Shown: piece after piece, positions 33,599 through 44,778 of the stretch
How the letters are laid out: the number at the start of each line of letters is the position of its first letter
Numbering within the stretch: position 1 is the first letter of the stretch
Assembly (NCBI GenBank): GCA_029891345.1
Contig: CM057002.1
Coordinates: 15,018,295-15,082,294 of the forward strand
Length of the DNA: 64,000 bases
Direction: 5' to 3'
Source: Dryococelus australis
Lineage: Eukaryota; Arthropoda; Insecta; Phasmatodea; Phasmatidae
Program-made: the position numbers and the translations under genes
The notes under the pieces: generated by a model
The model's database searches: none
What the model was told of the DNA's origin: nothing
What the model saw: only the letters and a program-made list of their open reading frames with translations

Positions 33599-33905
33599 CG
33601 CTGTTACAAGAAATGTCCTTAATTTTACGGCAAAATGCTAGCAAAAATTTATCCGTAAAATTACGGACACATTGAATTTCAAGAACGGACTTCCCGTAAT
33701 ATTTCACGGAACCTTTCCGTAAATTCCCTAGTTAGTTTTCTGTACTTCTAGTTTAAATAATTTTTATTATCTATTTTATTCTAATTTTCATTATGTGGGT
33801 GTTCTACTCTGTATAAAAAATATATTTAAAAAAAGTTAAAAATTCTTATACCTAACCAAGATTTGAACCCGAGTCAAAAATTTGCAAGTTCACGACCCTA
33901 ACCAT
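33599..33905. mobile_element. CACTG-ended transposon, copy 2 (left part)
   Basis: Aligns with 175-535 across the left end (CGCTGTTACAAGAAATG), the CCGTAAAATTACGG palindrome, TTTCACGGAACCTTTCCG, the ATTATGTGGGTGTTCTAC block and AGATTTGAACCCGAGTCAAA. The right end is missing. Confidence 0.75.
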
Positions 33906-33949
33906 TTTTTTTAAAATCAATTTGACGTTGTTGCGACATTTTTGACGTT

Positions 33950-34098
33950 GATGAAGCTCTAGTGAGACCGACTTGTTGACGAATTCCCAGTGCGGCAATC
34001 GAGCTGAGCATCTGCCACGTCGGAAGCACCGGGGCGCGAACCCGCGACCTTCCGACTACAAGTCAGCCACCCTACCCCTGAGCTACGAGGGCAGGCGT
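33950..34098 (-). mobile_element. tRNA-Thr-like SINE (type 3)
   Basis: On the minus strand CCCTCGTAGCTCAGGGG (A box) is followed by an anticodon-arm-like loop CTTGTAG (anticodon TGT) and the B box GGTTCGCGCCC. The 3' sequence does not pair with the 5' acceptor strand and no CCA-adjacent end is present. A tRNA-like head is followed by an unrelated body, ending near CTTGTTGACG. It is more likely a SINE than a tRNA gene. Confidence 0.65.
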
Positions 34099-34605
34099 GA
34101 CAATTCTTACATCGTGAATCTGATATAACATAGTCACGCACTTCAAAAGAAATTCAATTCTTGTTTAAAAAGTTGTGAACATATTCTCACCATAATGCGA
34201 GAGAAAACTTATTCCTGAGAAATAACACAGTGATGATAACATTTTTAGTTGAAATGTAATGACTTTAATTTGGGAAAAAATAATAATAAATGTAATATAC
34301 GAGAATATCAGTTACGAAAAAATAGTCATCATTTCGAACATCAGTTTGGCTACATTTTCAATTTTGGCTCCATCCATTCTACTACCAGGTATATTACCAA
34401 CAATTAAGCTAACTGTAACCGAATCCGACTACCGTTGGCAACACTTTCACGTCACAAATACAAATATTCAAAAGACGTGCATTTATGTGATGCCGCCTGT
34501 GAGATATACAACACGCGCAACTTATGTATCGCTGGTTGCGTGATGCAAGGCGCTACGTAGAGATATTTTTCCACTCTTTCGGATAGTGTACGGTTGCATT
34601 TCCGT
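34099..34605. other. Unannotated spacer
   Basis: A 94-codon frame (34259-34543) is present but unrecognised. I see nothing else. Confidence 0.4.
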
Positions 34606-34803
34606 TAAGGCTGTTCACGATAAAGTGAACCCTTCTGAAATCAACCTTAGAAAAACGTCACTATCCCTAACTGCATATATTTTAACGGGTAAACTCAGTG
34701 GCATGCGCCCAGTGAAGTTGGTTGGTAACGGTGAATGGAAAGTAGTTCCATATCTTAACGCCGTACAAAAAGTGTCAGATAGCAATTTGTGTTAATTTAA
34801 ATT
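34606..34803 (-). mobile_element. Family A MITE, left half
   Basis: Good terminal repeat (AAGGCTGTTCACGATAAAG) and the first about 190 bp of the reversed A interior (ACTCAGTGGCATGCGCCCAG, TAGTTCCATATCTTAACG). The rest is replaced by unrelated AT-rich DNA. Confidence 0.8.
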
Positions 34804-35934
34804 TGATGTATATATGTGACATTTGCAATTCATAAAATAAATATAATCATTATATAAAATCTTTCGATTAGTATCTTTATTAAACCAACTTAAGTCCAAA
34901 TATTTCTCTTCGCACTAGAGTGAACATTTAAAGAAATAAATGAACGTGTTGTTTAATATCCGTTTTTACGGATTTAGCAGAACGTTGGTTGAAACTATTA
35001 TTTTATTTAAATCGGGCAACTGAATCGAAAAATTCCTTTCGACGACAGCTATGTTCATTTCGCTCTTGAAATGAATTTCTTTTTACTAGAAAAAGGTTAT
35101 TTATTAACGCCCATTGCCGAACACCGTTGTATTTATACTGTTTGCTCTTGTAAACACAGTTGTAGACTGTGGACAATATTTACAATTAAAGTTAATACTT
35201 GATATTTAGCAGGGCTAAGTATCTATCACATTTCAGGGGAAAAAAAAAAAAAAAACTTTCACACCCAAATAAATAGATTTCATCTGTTTACCGACGTATT
35301 AAAAGTGACTTCTTTGAAACGTCAGAGCACCTTGCGGTGGACATTTTCCCTACGCAGAACTCTCCCATAAGGAAGCTCGTTTTGTTCCGAACCTGAGTAA
35401 CATAAACCTTGGCCACGATGTCAGTTTCGTTAGAAGTCTCCGTGCAAGCTTACATGGCCGCTAGTATGGATTGTTCTGTGGAAGATTTAGCATTTTGATT
35501 TACTTTTTCTTGGACCTTTGGTAATGGGTCGTGTGCAATTTTCACTGGAAGCTCTCGTAGAAGGAGGGAATTATAGCCTATCGGAGAGAGGGTGGCGGTA
35601 GTTGTGTTTTAAAATTATTTCGTTTTGAGATACAGCGACATGACTAACACACGAAGGCAAAGTAAACAGTAAATAAAAAAAAAAAAACCAAAATGTGATT
35701 CACTGATGTTATGATAGGTTTATGGAAATTATGGTGGCCATTCATGTTTATTTAACACAAACGAATAAGGTTCGCGTATTAACGAATATTTCATAAGACA
35801 GGAGTAGTTGCTTACTTGTGTGGCAGCAAGTATGCTGGGACAGGTTATTCTGTACAATATTGCATACCTGCTTGCATGCAAGCTCGGATAGCATGTCTCG
35901 AAGAAGCTTCCGCCGGATCTCGTAAGGAACACTG
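34804..35934. other. Unannotated spacer
   Basis: More than 1 kb with no recognisable gene or repeat. It includes A-runs at 35241-35255 and 35677-35689. Confidence 0.45.
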
Positions 35935-36200
35935 TATCACAGAGCAGATGAGAATACAGAAATGAAACATAGATGCTTATTTTGCCATTTACAGCTGCAG
36001 TAGCGCCAATCAGCGCCTGGTAACTTACTTGCCGGTCTACAGATTAACCAATAGGAGAACATTTCTCATCACGCGGTACCCAATCAGACACAGAGTATGT
36101 TCCCCGAGCCTCGAACAACCAATCAGAGGATGGGTGCTCCCACATCAAATGTAACCGCCACGCCATTTCGTCTTAATGTATTTATTTTCTCTGTGATTGT
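35935..36200 (+). repeat. Family J CCAAT-rich repeat, uninterrupted copy
   Basis: Same order as the 32-kb copy: GCCAATCAGCGCCTGGTAAC, ACCAATAGGAG, ACCCAATCAGACACAG, AACCAATCAGAGGATGGG, CTCCCACATCAAATG and CGCCACGCCATTTCG. Four CCAAT motifs lie within 140 bp. It serves as the empty-site comparison for the SINE in the other copy. Confidence 0.6.
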
Positions 36201-37048
36201 ATCGTAGTACACGGGCTTTTAAGAAAATTACCCCTCCCCCGTTAAAAAACAAATATAATTTGCCCGTTTGCGGAAATTCTTTTCCTTGCCAAGAAAAACG
36301 GTTTCCTTCAAGTGAACAGGATAAATAATAACGATACGTAATGGGCAGCCTTAAAGTACAACTTAAACAGGACTTCAGTTCAATTGGATGTAACCGTGCA
36401 TTTGTACGTGTGTACAATTGGATGTACACAAATTAACGTAGGTTTATGGCGATCTGTTGTTTTAATGCTTTGACAAGCTGACAAGTATTACGTAGGATAT
36501 AGGAACTTTATGTACTACGGAAATAAAAATATCTAAATTTCCTGCGTTCTCGTAACTACTGCTACTTGATTTTTATGTATTTATTTACCGGCGTAATTTG
36601 AGGCGAAGTTAAGACCTACGCATTTTCTTACACATTGTCACGTACAGCGGGAATGTTAACATAAATTAAATATCTGATTACCAAAGTACACTGCATTTAT
36701 AATGAGTGGAGTACACTAAAAACACTAACAATAAACAAACAATTACAAAAAACATTACTAAACAAAATTACTCAAGAAATACTGACGTAACTAGGCTGCC
36801 ACGCGTCAGCTACTGATCAAAAATAAATGCACAAATCACGAGAAAAACGCATTTAAGGGAGAGATATGCATGTATTCTTCCATTACGTAATTTCTAGATT
36901 ACAATTTTTAGAACCAAGCTTGCCAAGGCACAGAGGACATCTTAACAATTATCTATAAATCCATTTTCTTTTTCTCCTATCGCTCGTTTCACGTCTATAA
37001 TTATAATAAAAGGTCCCCTCATTATTGAATACGAATATGAATGCAAAC
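36201..37048. other. Unannotated spacer
   Basis: AT-rich, with no recognised gene or repeat. Confidence 0.45.
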
Positions 37049-37289
37049 TATAGGCTATTCACGATAAAGTGAGCACTTTTGAGGCCCTAGTTACTTTTTT
37101 TCCTTCCGTCCTTTTTTATCCTCTAACCACCCTTATAAATTAATATTCTAATGTAAGTAATAAACACGGTGTGTGTATCCTACCGCATTCGGAAATTAAC
37201 GTCTGAAGCTAAAATAAAATATATTTATTGACTATTATTCCAAATGAGAGGGCTTTCAAAAGTGCTCACTTTACCGTGAATAGACTATA
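37049..37289 (+). mobile_element. Family B MITE, copy 4
   Basis: Both ends present (TATAGGCTATTCACGATAAA; ACCGTGAATAGACTATA). Internal AAAATATATTTATTGAC block near the right end, as in copy 1. 241 bp. Confidence 0.88.
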
Positions 37290-38624
37290 TACAAATTTCA
37301 AAAATGTTATTACGTAGTCCTCAATACCAAATCAAGTTTTGATTTTTAATGCCCGATCACAAAATTTGATTATGAAGATGGGTAAAAAAAATTCAAAATA
37401 TCTCTCCGCCTTAATAATTAATATATACTTAATTTAAAATGACAAATGCATACCCACGACTATTAAATATTTCCTAAATAAGCAATATACAAATAAAGAA
37501 TCGTGTCAACGACAGTATTGAAGTTTACATCACGCAGCAGAAGGCTGGAGAGTGAAAAGAAGGAAAAAACTAAGCAGTGCTTCGAAATCTGCTCTTTTTT
37601 TTTTTTTTTTTAATAGTTAACCAGCTATATATAGATTAAAACAGCTTCACTCTCTTAACGGTACTATGTAGCTGCGCGTCCAAGGTCAAGAAGCGAGGGA
37701 GCGATATGGGCGACAGTTACACGCACGCTTAGTGCCTCATCGCTCCTACGAGCAAGGAATTGCAGTGTTTCCGTCGTGACGCTGTAGCGTGCAAATTAGA
37801 TCTGTGACACGCGATGAAATCCCACAGATTAAACTACATCCTTATCTTTGTACTTTACTCTTGCCGCTTAAGGAAAGCTGCAAAGGGAATTTTTAAAAAT
37901 GCTATAATTGACCATTTTCTACTCATTTTATTCTCCAGGAATACACTTAATATGACAAAAGTAAAGAAACATATGGCCATAGATAATAGTTTTTTTTTCT
38001 TTTAATCTTTTCTGATAAAAACTCGTAATTCCAGAACTTTTATTTACCGAGACACGCGTTTACCCGCAAACAACGATGTCAGAGAAAACGTCTCAATAAA
38101 CAGAACTCTGTTTGAAACTTCCACGCTGTCACGCAGCGTAGAGAGGCAGCAGTCACAATTTTTTTTCTAATCGAAACCTTTCGTACCTCCGCAGAGCATT
38201 CGACACATCCCGCTTTTTCTCATCTGTACGTTCAACTGGTCCCGTGATAAGTACCGTGGCTGACATTTCCAGCGCACCTCTGCTGAAGAACCGACTTCAA
38301 TTGCTAGGTCGATAGGACGTGTACTTTCCCTACTCACTCGCTCGGATTTTGATCCTTGGGCGACTCCGCAAACCACGTGCAATTCCAAGGCCAACAAAAT
38401 ACGACGAGGATCTAATTACGGCAATTTCAAGATTTTTTTTTTCTACGGAACAAGCGACCTTCTGAGTATTCTCCGAAGTTTAACGGCCTCGCTACTAAAA
38501 ACGTTGAAGTCCGGATAGAATAAGGTTAATTTATTTCGAAATGGAAAATGTAACTAAATCTTAAAGTTTTCGAAAAAGCTTACAAGACAGATATCCTTTT
38601 TACGTTATGCTCCAGCACACTTGG
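37290..38624. other. Unannotated spacer
   Basis: A 17-bp T-run at about 37595-37611 and AT-rich DNA. The GC-richer patch at 37670-37760 has no recognisable ORF. Confidence 0.4.
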
Positions 38625-39029
38625 TATAGACTGTTCACGGTAAAATGAGCACTTTTGAAAGCCCTGATTAATATCTACTTGTATGCACGCTATGTATTCT
38701 TTCACCTTATTAACGTTGACAGGGGCCTCTTAACTTTATTCATGCGTCGGTCATGTAACCCTGTGAATTTCTTAGGAAAGTAAATAGCATACAAATCTGC
38801 TCATTTTTACACTTCGATGCATAAAAAAAAATCCAGAAAGCGAAAGAAATAATTTAAGTTATCACAAATGGTTGCCTAACACTGCTTATTCGACGTCAAG
38901 ATATGGAACTGTTTTCCATCGATCGTTACCAACTTTACTGGGTAAATTTCACTCAGTGCGCACATTAAAATATATGCAGGTATGGGCAGTGACTTTGTCC
39001 TAAGGTTCACTTTGTCGTGAACATCCTTC
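38625..39029 (+). mobile_element. Family A MITE, copy 8
   Basis: Left end TATAGACTGTTCACGGTAAA. The right end is shortened by about 20 bp before TTTGTCGTGAACATCCTT. Interior in family order. 405 bp. Confidence 0.87.
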
Positions 39030-39435
39030 AAAAGACTTGATGCTCAGTAATGATGTATTACTCGTGTGTTTGATGACACTGCGGTGAACTACTCGCTTGA
39101 TACTACAGTGAGACGTGCGAGATTGCCGGCGGGGAAAACACATTAATGCAGTCACGTGTTTACTGCAGTTGAAAACCCGCTATAGTCTGTTCGCTGTAAA
39201 CTGAGTACTTTTAAAAAACCCTACTAAAGATACAGTTTTATAACCAATGTGTGATCTTCCGCCATGTGAAAAATTACGATCGCCACGTGTTTAATCACTT
39301 TATTCAAGCGTCGGCCAAGTGATACTGCAATTATTAGAAAAGTAAACATTTAACCACTTTATTTATCATGGCATTTATAGGCATTGAAAAAATCAAAAAG
39401 CAAATAAATGATTTCAGTAATCACAAACGTTGACT

Positions 39436-40060
39436 TATAGGCTGTTCACGGTAACATAAGTACTTACGAAAGTCCTGCTTAAAATCTACTTGCATACACG
39501 TTGTACATTATTCCGCCTATTTTGTAAAATTAATACTGCCATAGGCCTCATCACTTTATTCATGCGTCGGTGAAGTGAAGCTGTGAAATTATTAGAAGAG
39601 TAAATATTGTAGAAATCTGCTTATTTTTACACCTCGATGCATTAAAAAACAGAAAGCGAAAGAAATATTGTATTGCACTAGGCTCTTTAACGTCGCCCGA
39701 CTTTATGTTTAAAAGCATAGCAGAGGGCGGTTTACATACAAGCATCTGGCCTAACTTAAGATTAACGCCCAGGACTTGCCCGGGATTCGGACCCAGAGCT
39801 TCCCGCACCCCAGGTCGGTGGCGCGCTGATCGACTGCGCCACGTGAGTTCGGCTGCGACTGAAATAATTTAAGTTACCACAAATAATTACCTAACTCTTT
39901 TTATTCGTCGTTAATAAGTGGAACTACTTTCCCCTCCATCGTTACCAACTTTACTGGGCACGCGTCACTCATTGCACCCGTTAAAATATATGCAGATAAG
40001 GGCAGTGACTTTTTTCTACAGTTGATTTCAAAAGTGCTCACTTGATCGTGAACAGCCTTT
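39436..40060 (+). mobile_element. Family A MITE, copy 10, nested, carrying a SINE
   Basis: Complete A element (TATAGGCTGTTCACGGTAAC left; GATCGTGAACAGCCTTTA right) inside copy 9. It carries a 193-bp SINE in its middle. It is therefore younger than copy 9 and older than the SINE. Confidence 0.85.
39668..39860 (-). mobile_element. tRNA-derived SINE type 4
   Basis: Inserted in family A copy 10 with the 6-bp repeat GAAATA on both sides (39662-39667, 39861-39866). On the minus strand it has A box GTGGCGCAGTCGATCAGCG and B box GGGTCCGAATCCCG, then a body ending TAGTGCAATACAA. The head and body differ from SINE types 1-3. Confidence 0.85.
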
Positions 40061-40223
40061 AACAATAAAAAAAAAAAAACGTTAAACGCAGAACTACTTT
40101 CCCTCCATCGTCATTAACGTAACTGGAGGCAAGTTAGTCAGTGTGCCCGTTTAAGTAAATTCAAGTAGGGGCAGGTTCAAAGGTTGATTTCTAATTTGCT
40201 CAGTTAATCGTGAACAGGCTATA

Positions 40224-40798
40224 CATAAAAGGCTCGCCTGTATACATTACTGCAGGAACACCAGTTATGTTGTTCTCTGAATTCCCACTCACCACTGTAG
40301 GACTGATAAACATCACGCTACACTACACTACACTGTGCTATAGACTAAAGTCGAGGTAGACCGATCTCTCTGGCTACTCACAGCCAATCTCCGTGTTCCA
40401 ATATTGAATTGCATTCCTGCCAATACGGCTAGCCAAGACCTCGTAGTGGATTGCATTTGAGGTTAGAATACTGTTTGGTAAACAAGGTCTTGAGATGTTC
40501 GTATACTTCCTCTAACTAATTCGTAATGCAGTTTGATTAAATTAAAATTGGTAAAAGTAATTTATTAATATAAATATTCATGTAATTAAAAATTAAGATA
40601 TAAACAAACACGTTCATGCATGGTCATATGTGACTCTGACAGTCGTGTTATTTGGGTTTGGTCGATTTTCGGTACATGCGCAGAAGATGAATAATTGGTC
40701 TTCTGCCTCACCTCTAGTCTATGCACTGTACTTATGTAATTTACCCGCAAGAAAATACTACTTATTTATTCCCAAAAAATGGCTACCCAATAGCATAT
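40224..40798. other. Unannotated spacer
   Basis: Contains a short CTACACTACACTACACT run at 40319-40333. No gene or family recognised. Confidence 0.4.
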
Positions 40799-41285
40799 TC
40801 GGTTTCATTCAAGTTTGAATTAAATTTGTCATGACAAGCATATACGCTTGCAACACATCTGCTGAGAAAGCCAGCAAGTTTGAATGAAGCCTGGGTCAAG
40901 ACATAATAGTCACCATGTGTCAAGCTTGTAGCAATCTTGATTAGTAAAACTTGATGCGAGCTTGTCTTGGCAAGCGGCAAGCATAATTCAAGCCAACCGC
41001 AAGCTTGTCATTAGTTGCGTACCAGTAATAATAAATTTGGCTTTAATCAAGCTTGAATCACACTTGAAATGACAAGCTTGATTTGCAAGGCAACTTTAAG
41101 ACAAATGGCAAGCTTGTCTTGGCAAGCGGCAAGCATAATTCGAGCCATCTGCAAGCTTGCCATAAGTTGTGTGCCAGTAATAATAAATTTGGCTTTAATC
41201 AAGCTTGAATCACACTTGAAATGACAAGCTTGATTGGCAAGGCAACTTCAAGTCAAATGACAAGCTTGCTGCAAGCCTACATGAT
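40799..41285. repeat. 152-bp tandem repeat rich in CAAGCTTG palindromes
   Basis: The palindrome CAAGCTTG occurs nine times, at 40921, 41000, 41048, 41073, 41109, 41152, 41200, 41225 and 41261. Positions 41000/41152, 41048/41200, 41073/41225 and 41109/41261 are each 152 bp apart, and 40921 also lies 152 bp before 41073. There are thus at least two 152-bp units and a decayed third. Further imperfect versions (AAGTTTGAATG, CAAGCATA) fill the spaces. Confidence 0.9.
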
Positions 41286-42764
41286 ATTTGGGATACTAAC
41301 AACAACAAATGAAGGCGGTATTAAGCTAAGGGGTGGCCAAGTCGCTCACACCGTATCACGTGGATTATGGCACTGTGGGGAGTGTGCTTAAACCGTCGAT
41401 GATTCGAGCATTCTGTTACTATATCTTGAACATGCCTTAATTCGACGGACTGCCTGAACACGCCGTCACACACGAGCTGTAATCAGGACAGACAGTTGCC
41501 GCAATGGGTACTCGCATAGCCCGAACCCCAGTAAGCAGGAATGCCCTCTACCAGCCAGGTAATCAGGTCATGTTGTGTTATGCCACGCCGTTATGAGGGC
41601 AATGCAGGGCGGCGGCAGGGGGTCCATGTGACGTCGGCCGAGTTGGAAGTCACAAGAAGCCTACTGTGCCGACCGCAGTAACTCGTCATACTTCATGATT
41701 CTCCGGATATATCCCAAGGTGGGACAACTACAATATACTAACGTGAGTCTCAGTAAGGTAGTGGATGTAGTTAACTTAACAGTGCTCCCCCAACCTTATA
41801 GTATTGTATGTACTCTCCAGATGTTTAATTATATACCTAGCCATATAGTAACATATGGCTTCTTATATTTATTTATCCCACATGCTCTACCAACATGAGA
41901 TTCCCCCCAGTGTCATATACCAGAAGTGAAAGAGGCGAATGCAGTGTCTTACGCCTATTTTTTTTACATGTGAACATGAACACATAACAATTAGAGATTT
42001 TTTGTTGGAAGAATTAAAGGATGTATTAGTGCTTTGAAAATTTTAAAAATGGGTTAAGAGTTTCGATTTAATGTGAAAAAAATGCTTGATTGTATCATAT
42101 CTGCAGTTGATTTTCTCGTAAAGCATTACTCAAAATGTTAAAACAAAATGCTCCAAGCATAGAATACATAATTCTGAACACTATGATGTAAACATATAGT
42201 ATGGTCACAACTGCAATTTTTAGTTATTTGAATGGAATGAAGCGCATTTTTGGTCACTTTGAGCTCTGTTGCTTGGCCTCATCCTGGTGAGGGCCACGCC
42301 TAGAGGACCTTCGGGAGCTGGAGGGGTGTGAGAGTGGTGGGAGACAGCGACTGAAGCAGAGGAGGGGAAGGGCAGATATTCCCTGCTGGGCGACACAGCA
42401 ACATTCCTGCACCCTGAGTGGTTTACAAACGGGCAGAGCTGCTAGGATTTTTGCTGTGGTCCAAGGCACGTGTGTCTTGCTTGAGGCTAGCTCCATTAGT
42501 TACGAACAGAACATTCTTAAGGCCACTAAAGTTTGTTTCTAGCAACTGCGCACGGTGAAATGTGTGACAGAACACACAAGTAATTTTCATTTTATAACAG
42601 TACTATAATTTCTGCTATGGAATCTGACAGGCGGCAAGCAGTAGGTAAGTGCTATTCACGTAATTAAATGCAGTGTGCCAGTAAACTGTAATACATTTAG
42701 TTTTGAGAAAATAAGTGACAGACAGTTATGTGTTTACTAAGAGTGAAGGATTTTGTTTTAATTT
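41286..42764. other. Unannotated region
   Basis: No family recognised. A GC-rich patch at 42254-42496 has an 80-codon minus-strand ATG frame rich in Ser/Arg/Cys with no recognisable domain. Confidence 0.4.
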
Positions 42765-42789
42765 CATATATATATATATATATATATAG
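42765..42789. repeat. (AT)n microsatellite
   Basis: About twelve AT dinucleotides in a row. Confidence 0.9.
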
Positions 42790-43388
42790 TTAATCATTTT
42801 AATTTGTTTTATTGACATTACTAAAAATGTCTTGGTATCCGTATGTCGATAATATTGGCGCAGCTCAGCAGACGATAATACCACTAAGAATATAGTACCG
42901 AGTTACCTTTACCCGAACTACAATTTTAACAGGAAGGTATTATTTTCCTTCGTATAAAATATTTTCTTTGTGGACAAGTAATCTTTACGGATGTATTAAT
43001 TAAATATAACCAAGAAAAATTAATACTATAGTAATCGTAGTTATAACTTCAGATACAAATTTACTATTACAATGTTAGTTTTTGAGTCTATTATCAACTT
43101 CAAAGTATGATGGCTCTTATTTTAGACATGTCATAGATCTCAATAAAATGGCAGTAACTCCACCGTATAACCGGGTTTCAATTATACACACTCGTTTTTT
43201 GCATAAAAATTAATTACTGCCAAATGTTCTTGGCAAGCGAAACTAACATTTACTATTGCCAAAAATGTAACACATGATAACTAGTTCATTGAAACGACAG
43301 TTGAAATAATTACTTTGTTGAGATACGATGTATTTACAACACGTGTATAAACTGTTTTCAATAACCTCAATGGAAAGTTGTAAATAAA
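42790..43388. other. Unannotated spacer
   Basis: AT-rich, no features recognised. Confidence 0.4.
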
Positions 43389-43585
43389 CATGACAGGCGG
43401 CAGAGAGCACGAGAGAGCGCAGCGAGTGTACAACTTCGTGCTCTCTGGTGCTCTCGCTCATTCCGTATTCTCTCGGAGCAAATTGGGACGGCCAGAGAGC
43501 GCTCTCTGTGACGTATGTGTGACGTTTCTGCAAGAACGAGAGCACGAAAGATGCTCCCTGGGCGATTCGAGACGCGGCCTAAGTG
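43389..43585 (-). repeat. GAGAGCAC-rich segment, possible MITE
   Basis: On the minus strand it starts GGCCGCGTCTCGAATCGC, similar to the GGCCGCGG-ended MITE at 23709. It is full of GAGAGCAC/GTGCTCTC words on both strands, including AGAGAGCGCTCTCT (palindrome). No clear second terminus; hairpin-forming. Confidence 0.4.
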
Positions 43586-44468
43586 TGGGAATGAGACATG
43601 TCTGAACTTCAAGTTGCTAATGACAGCATTGTCGCGAGAATGATGTGACAGTGATATTGTTCTCAGTTCGACGACACAGGTGTCGCCTCATATCTCACTA
43701 AGAGAAGCTTCGTGGAGTGAGAGAGACAATAATACATACACGCACGCATCTCAGGTTTAATTTTCTTCACAGTTTATGAACTACTGGCTGACTACGAGAT
43801 TACAGTAAAGATTGTATCGGCAGAACAATTAATTCAACACAAAACGTATGTAATGGAAGTTTTTCAAACGAAATAACAACCTTGTCGAAAATATTTCTTG
43901 TCGGCTGAAAAGTGAATCACTATACTGAAATTCTCGACATAGGTCATCAAAAAATGTACACCATTATTCGTTGTTCAAACACTTAAACGGATTTTTTTTA
44001 AAAATTCGATCACTACTTGGAGATAATTCCTAAAAATAAGCAACGAATAATCAGTCCAGCAGATACTGCTGCCTGTCATATTCTTTTCTGTTTTCATCCA
44101 GTAAAATTTCTCTGATAAAGATTTTCCATGCTTTGTTCTTTTGTCTATAAGATATCTGTCAAATACCTTGTACTTTTAATAGGCTTCAAGTTTGGCATTG
44201 CGTCTTTCTTCTATTTGCATGTTTTCTTTGGATAATAATACAATAGTTTCTCTTTTATACTCGTGTACAAACATTCTACTCAACATTCTTGTTGCAAGAG
44301 ACGTAAAATGTGAGAGCAAGTACTCAGTTATATAAAAGTAAGTAATTATCGTGAAAGTATAGTATTTATATTTTATGTATTCTTTTACTGTTTTTATTAT
44401 TGACTGTCACTCTTTGGCAGCAATATATCCACTTTTACATTTTGATTCTGATTACTGCTATTATTACA
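43586..44468. other. Unannotated spacer
   Basis: No gene or known repeat recognised. Confidence 0.4.
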
Positions 44469-44469
44469 C

Positions 44470-44489
44470 GAGAGAGAGAGAGAGAGAGA
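44470..44489. repeat. (GA)10 microsatellite
   Basis: Ten GA dinucleotides. Confidence 0.9.
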
Positions 44490-44778
44490 ACGTGTAGCCT
44501 AGCTTTCTACCTGCCTGCCTAATTTGCGTAAGTGTAGTAAGCACATATCTTGGTCAATGCTATTAACTATTCGCGCCAAGATTTTATATACAAAATATAA
44601 ATTGATACGAGAAATAAATAAATTTGTAGTAAAGTTTATTACGGCGGTTCGACCACGTCTCACAAGTTCTAAAAATTCTGTAACTACTCTTAGAATTATT
44701 TTTTATCTTTTTAGTTTATTTGTTAGTAAAACTATGTTTTAAAATGTTTTTTACAGTGATTTTTTTACGTTTGCTTAA

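Larger units (their letters stand above)
39181..40223 (+). mobile_element. Family A MITE, copy 9, host of a nested copy
   Basis: The left half (39181-39435, TATAGTCTGTTCGCTGTAAA...AATCACAAACGT) and the right part (about 40078-40223, GCAGAACTACTTTCCCTCC...ATCGTGAACAGGCTATA) are consecutive pieces of one A element. They are separated by a second complete A element inserted at TA. About 20-40 bp near the break are unclear because of an A-run. Confidence 0.8.

Noticed and set aside
34018..34098. Candidate tRNA-Thr gene on the minus strand
   Set aside because: A and B boxes and the anticodon loop are present, but the acceptor strands do not pair and an unrelated body follows, so it was called a SINE.
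42254..42496. 80-codon minus-strand ATG frame in a GC-rich patch
   Set aside because: Ser/Arg/Cys-rich, no recognisable domain, short, no splice or promoter evidence.
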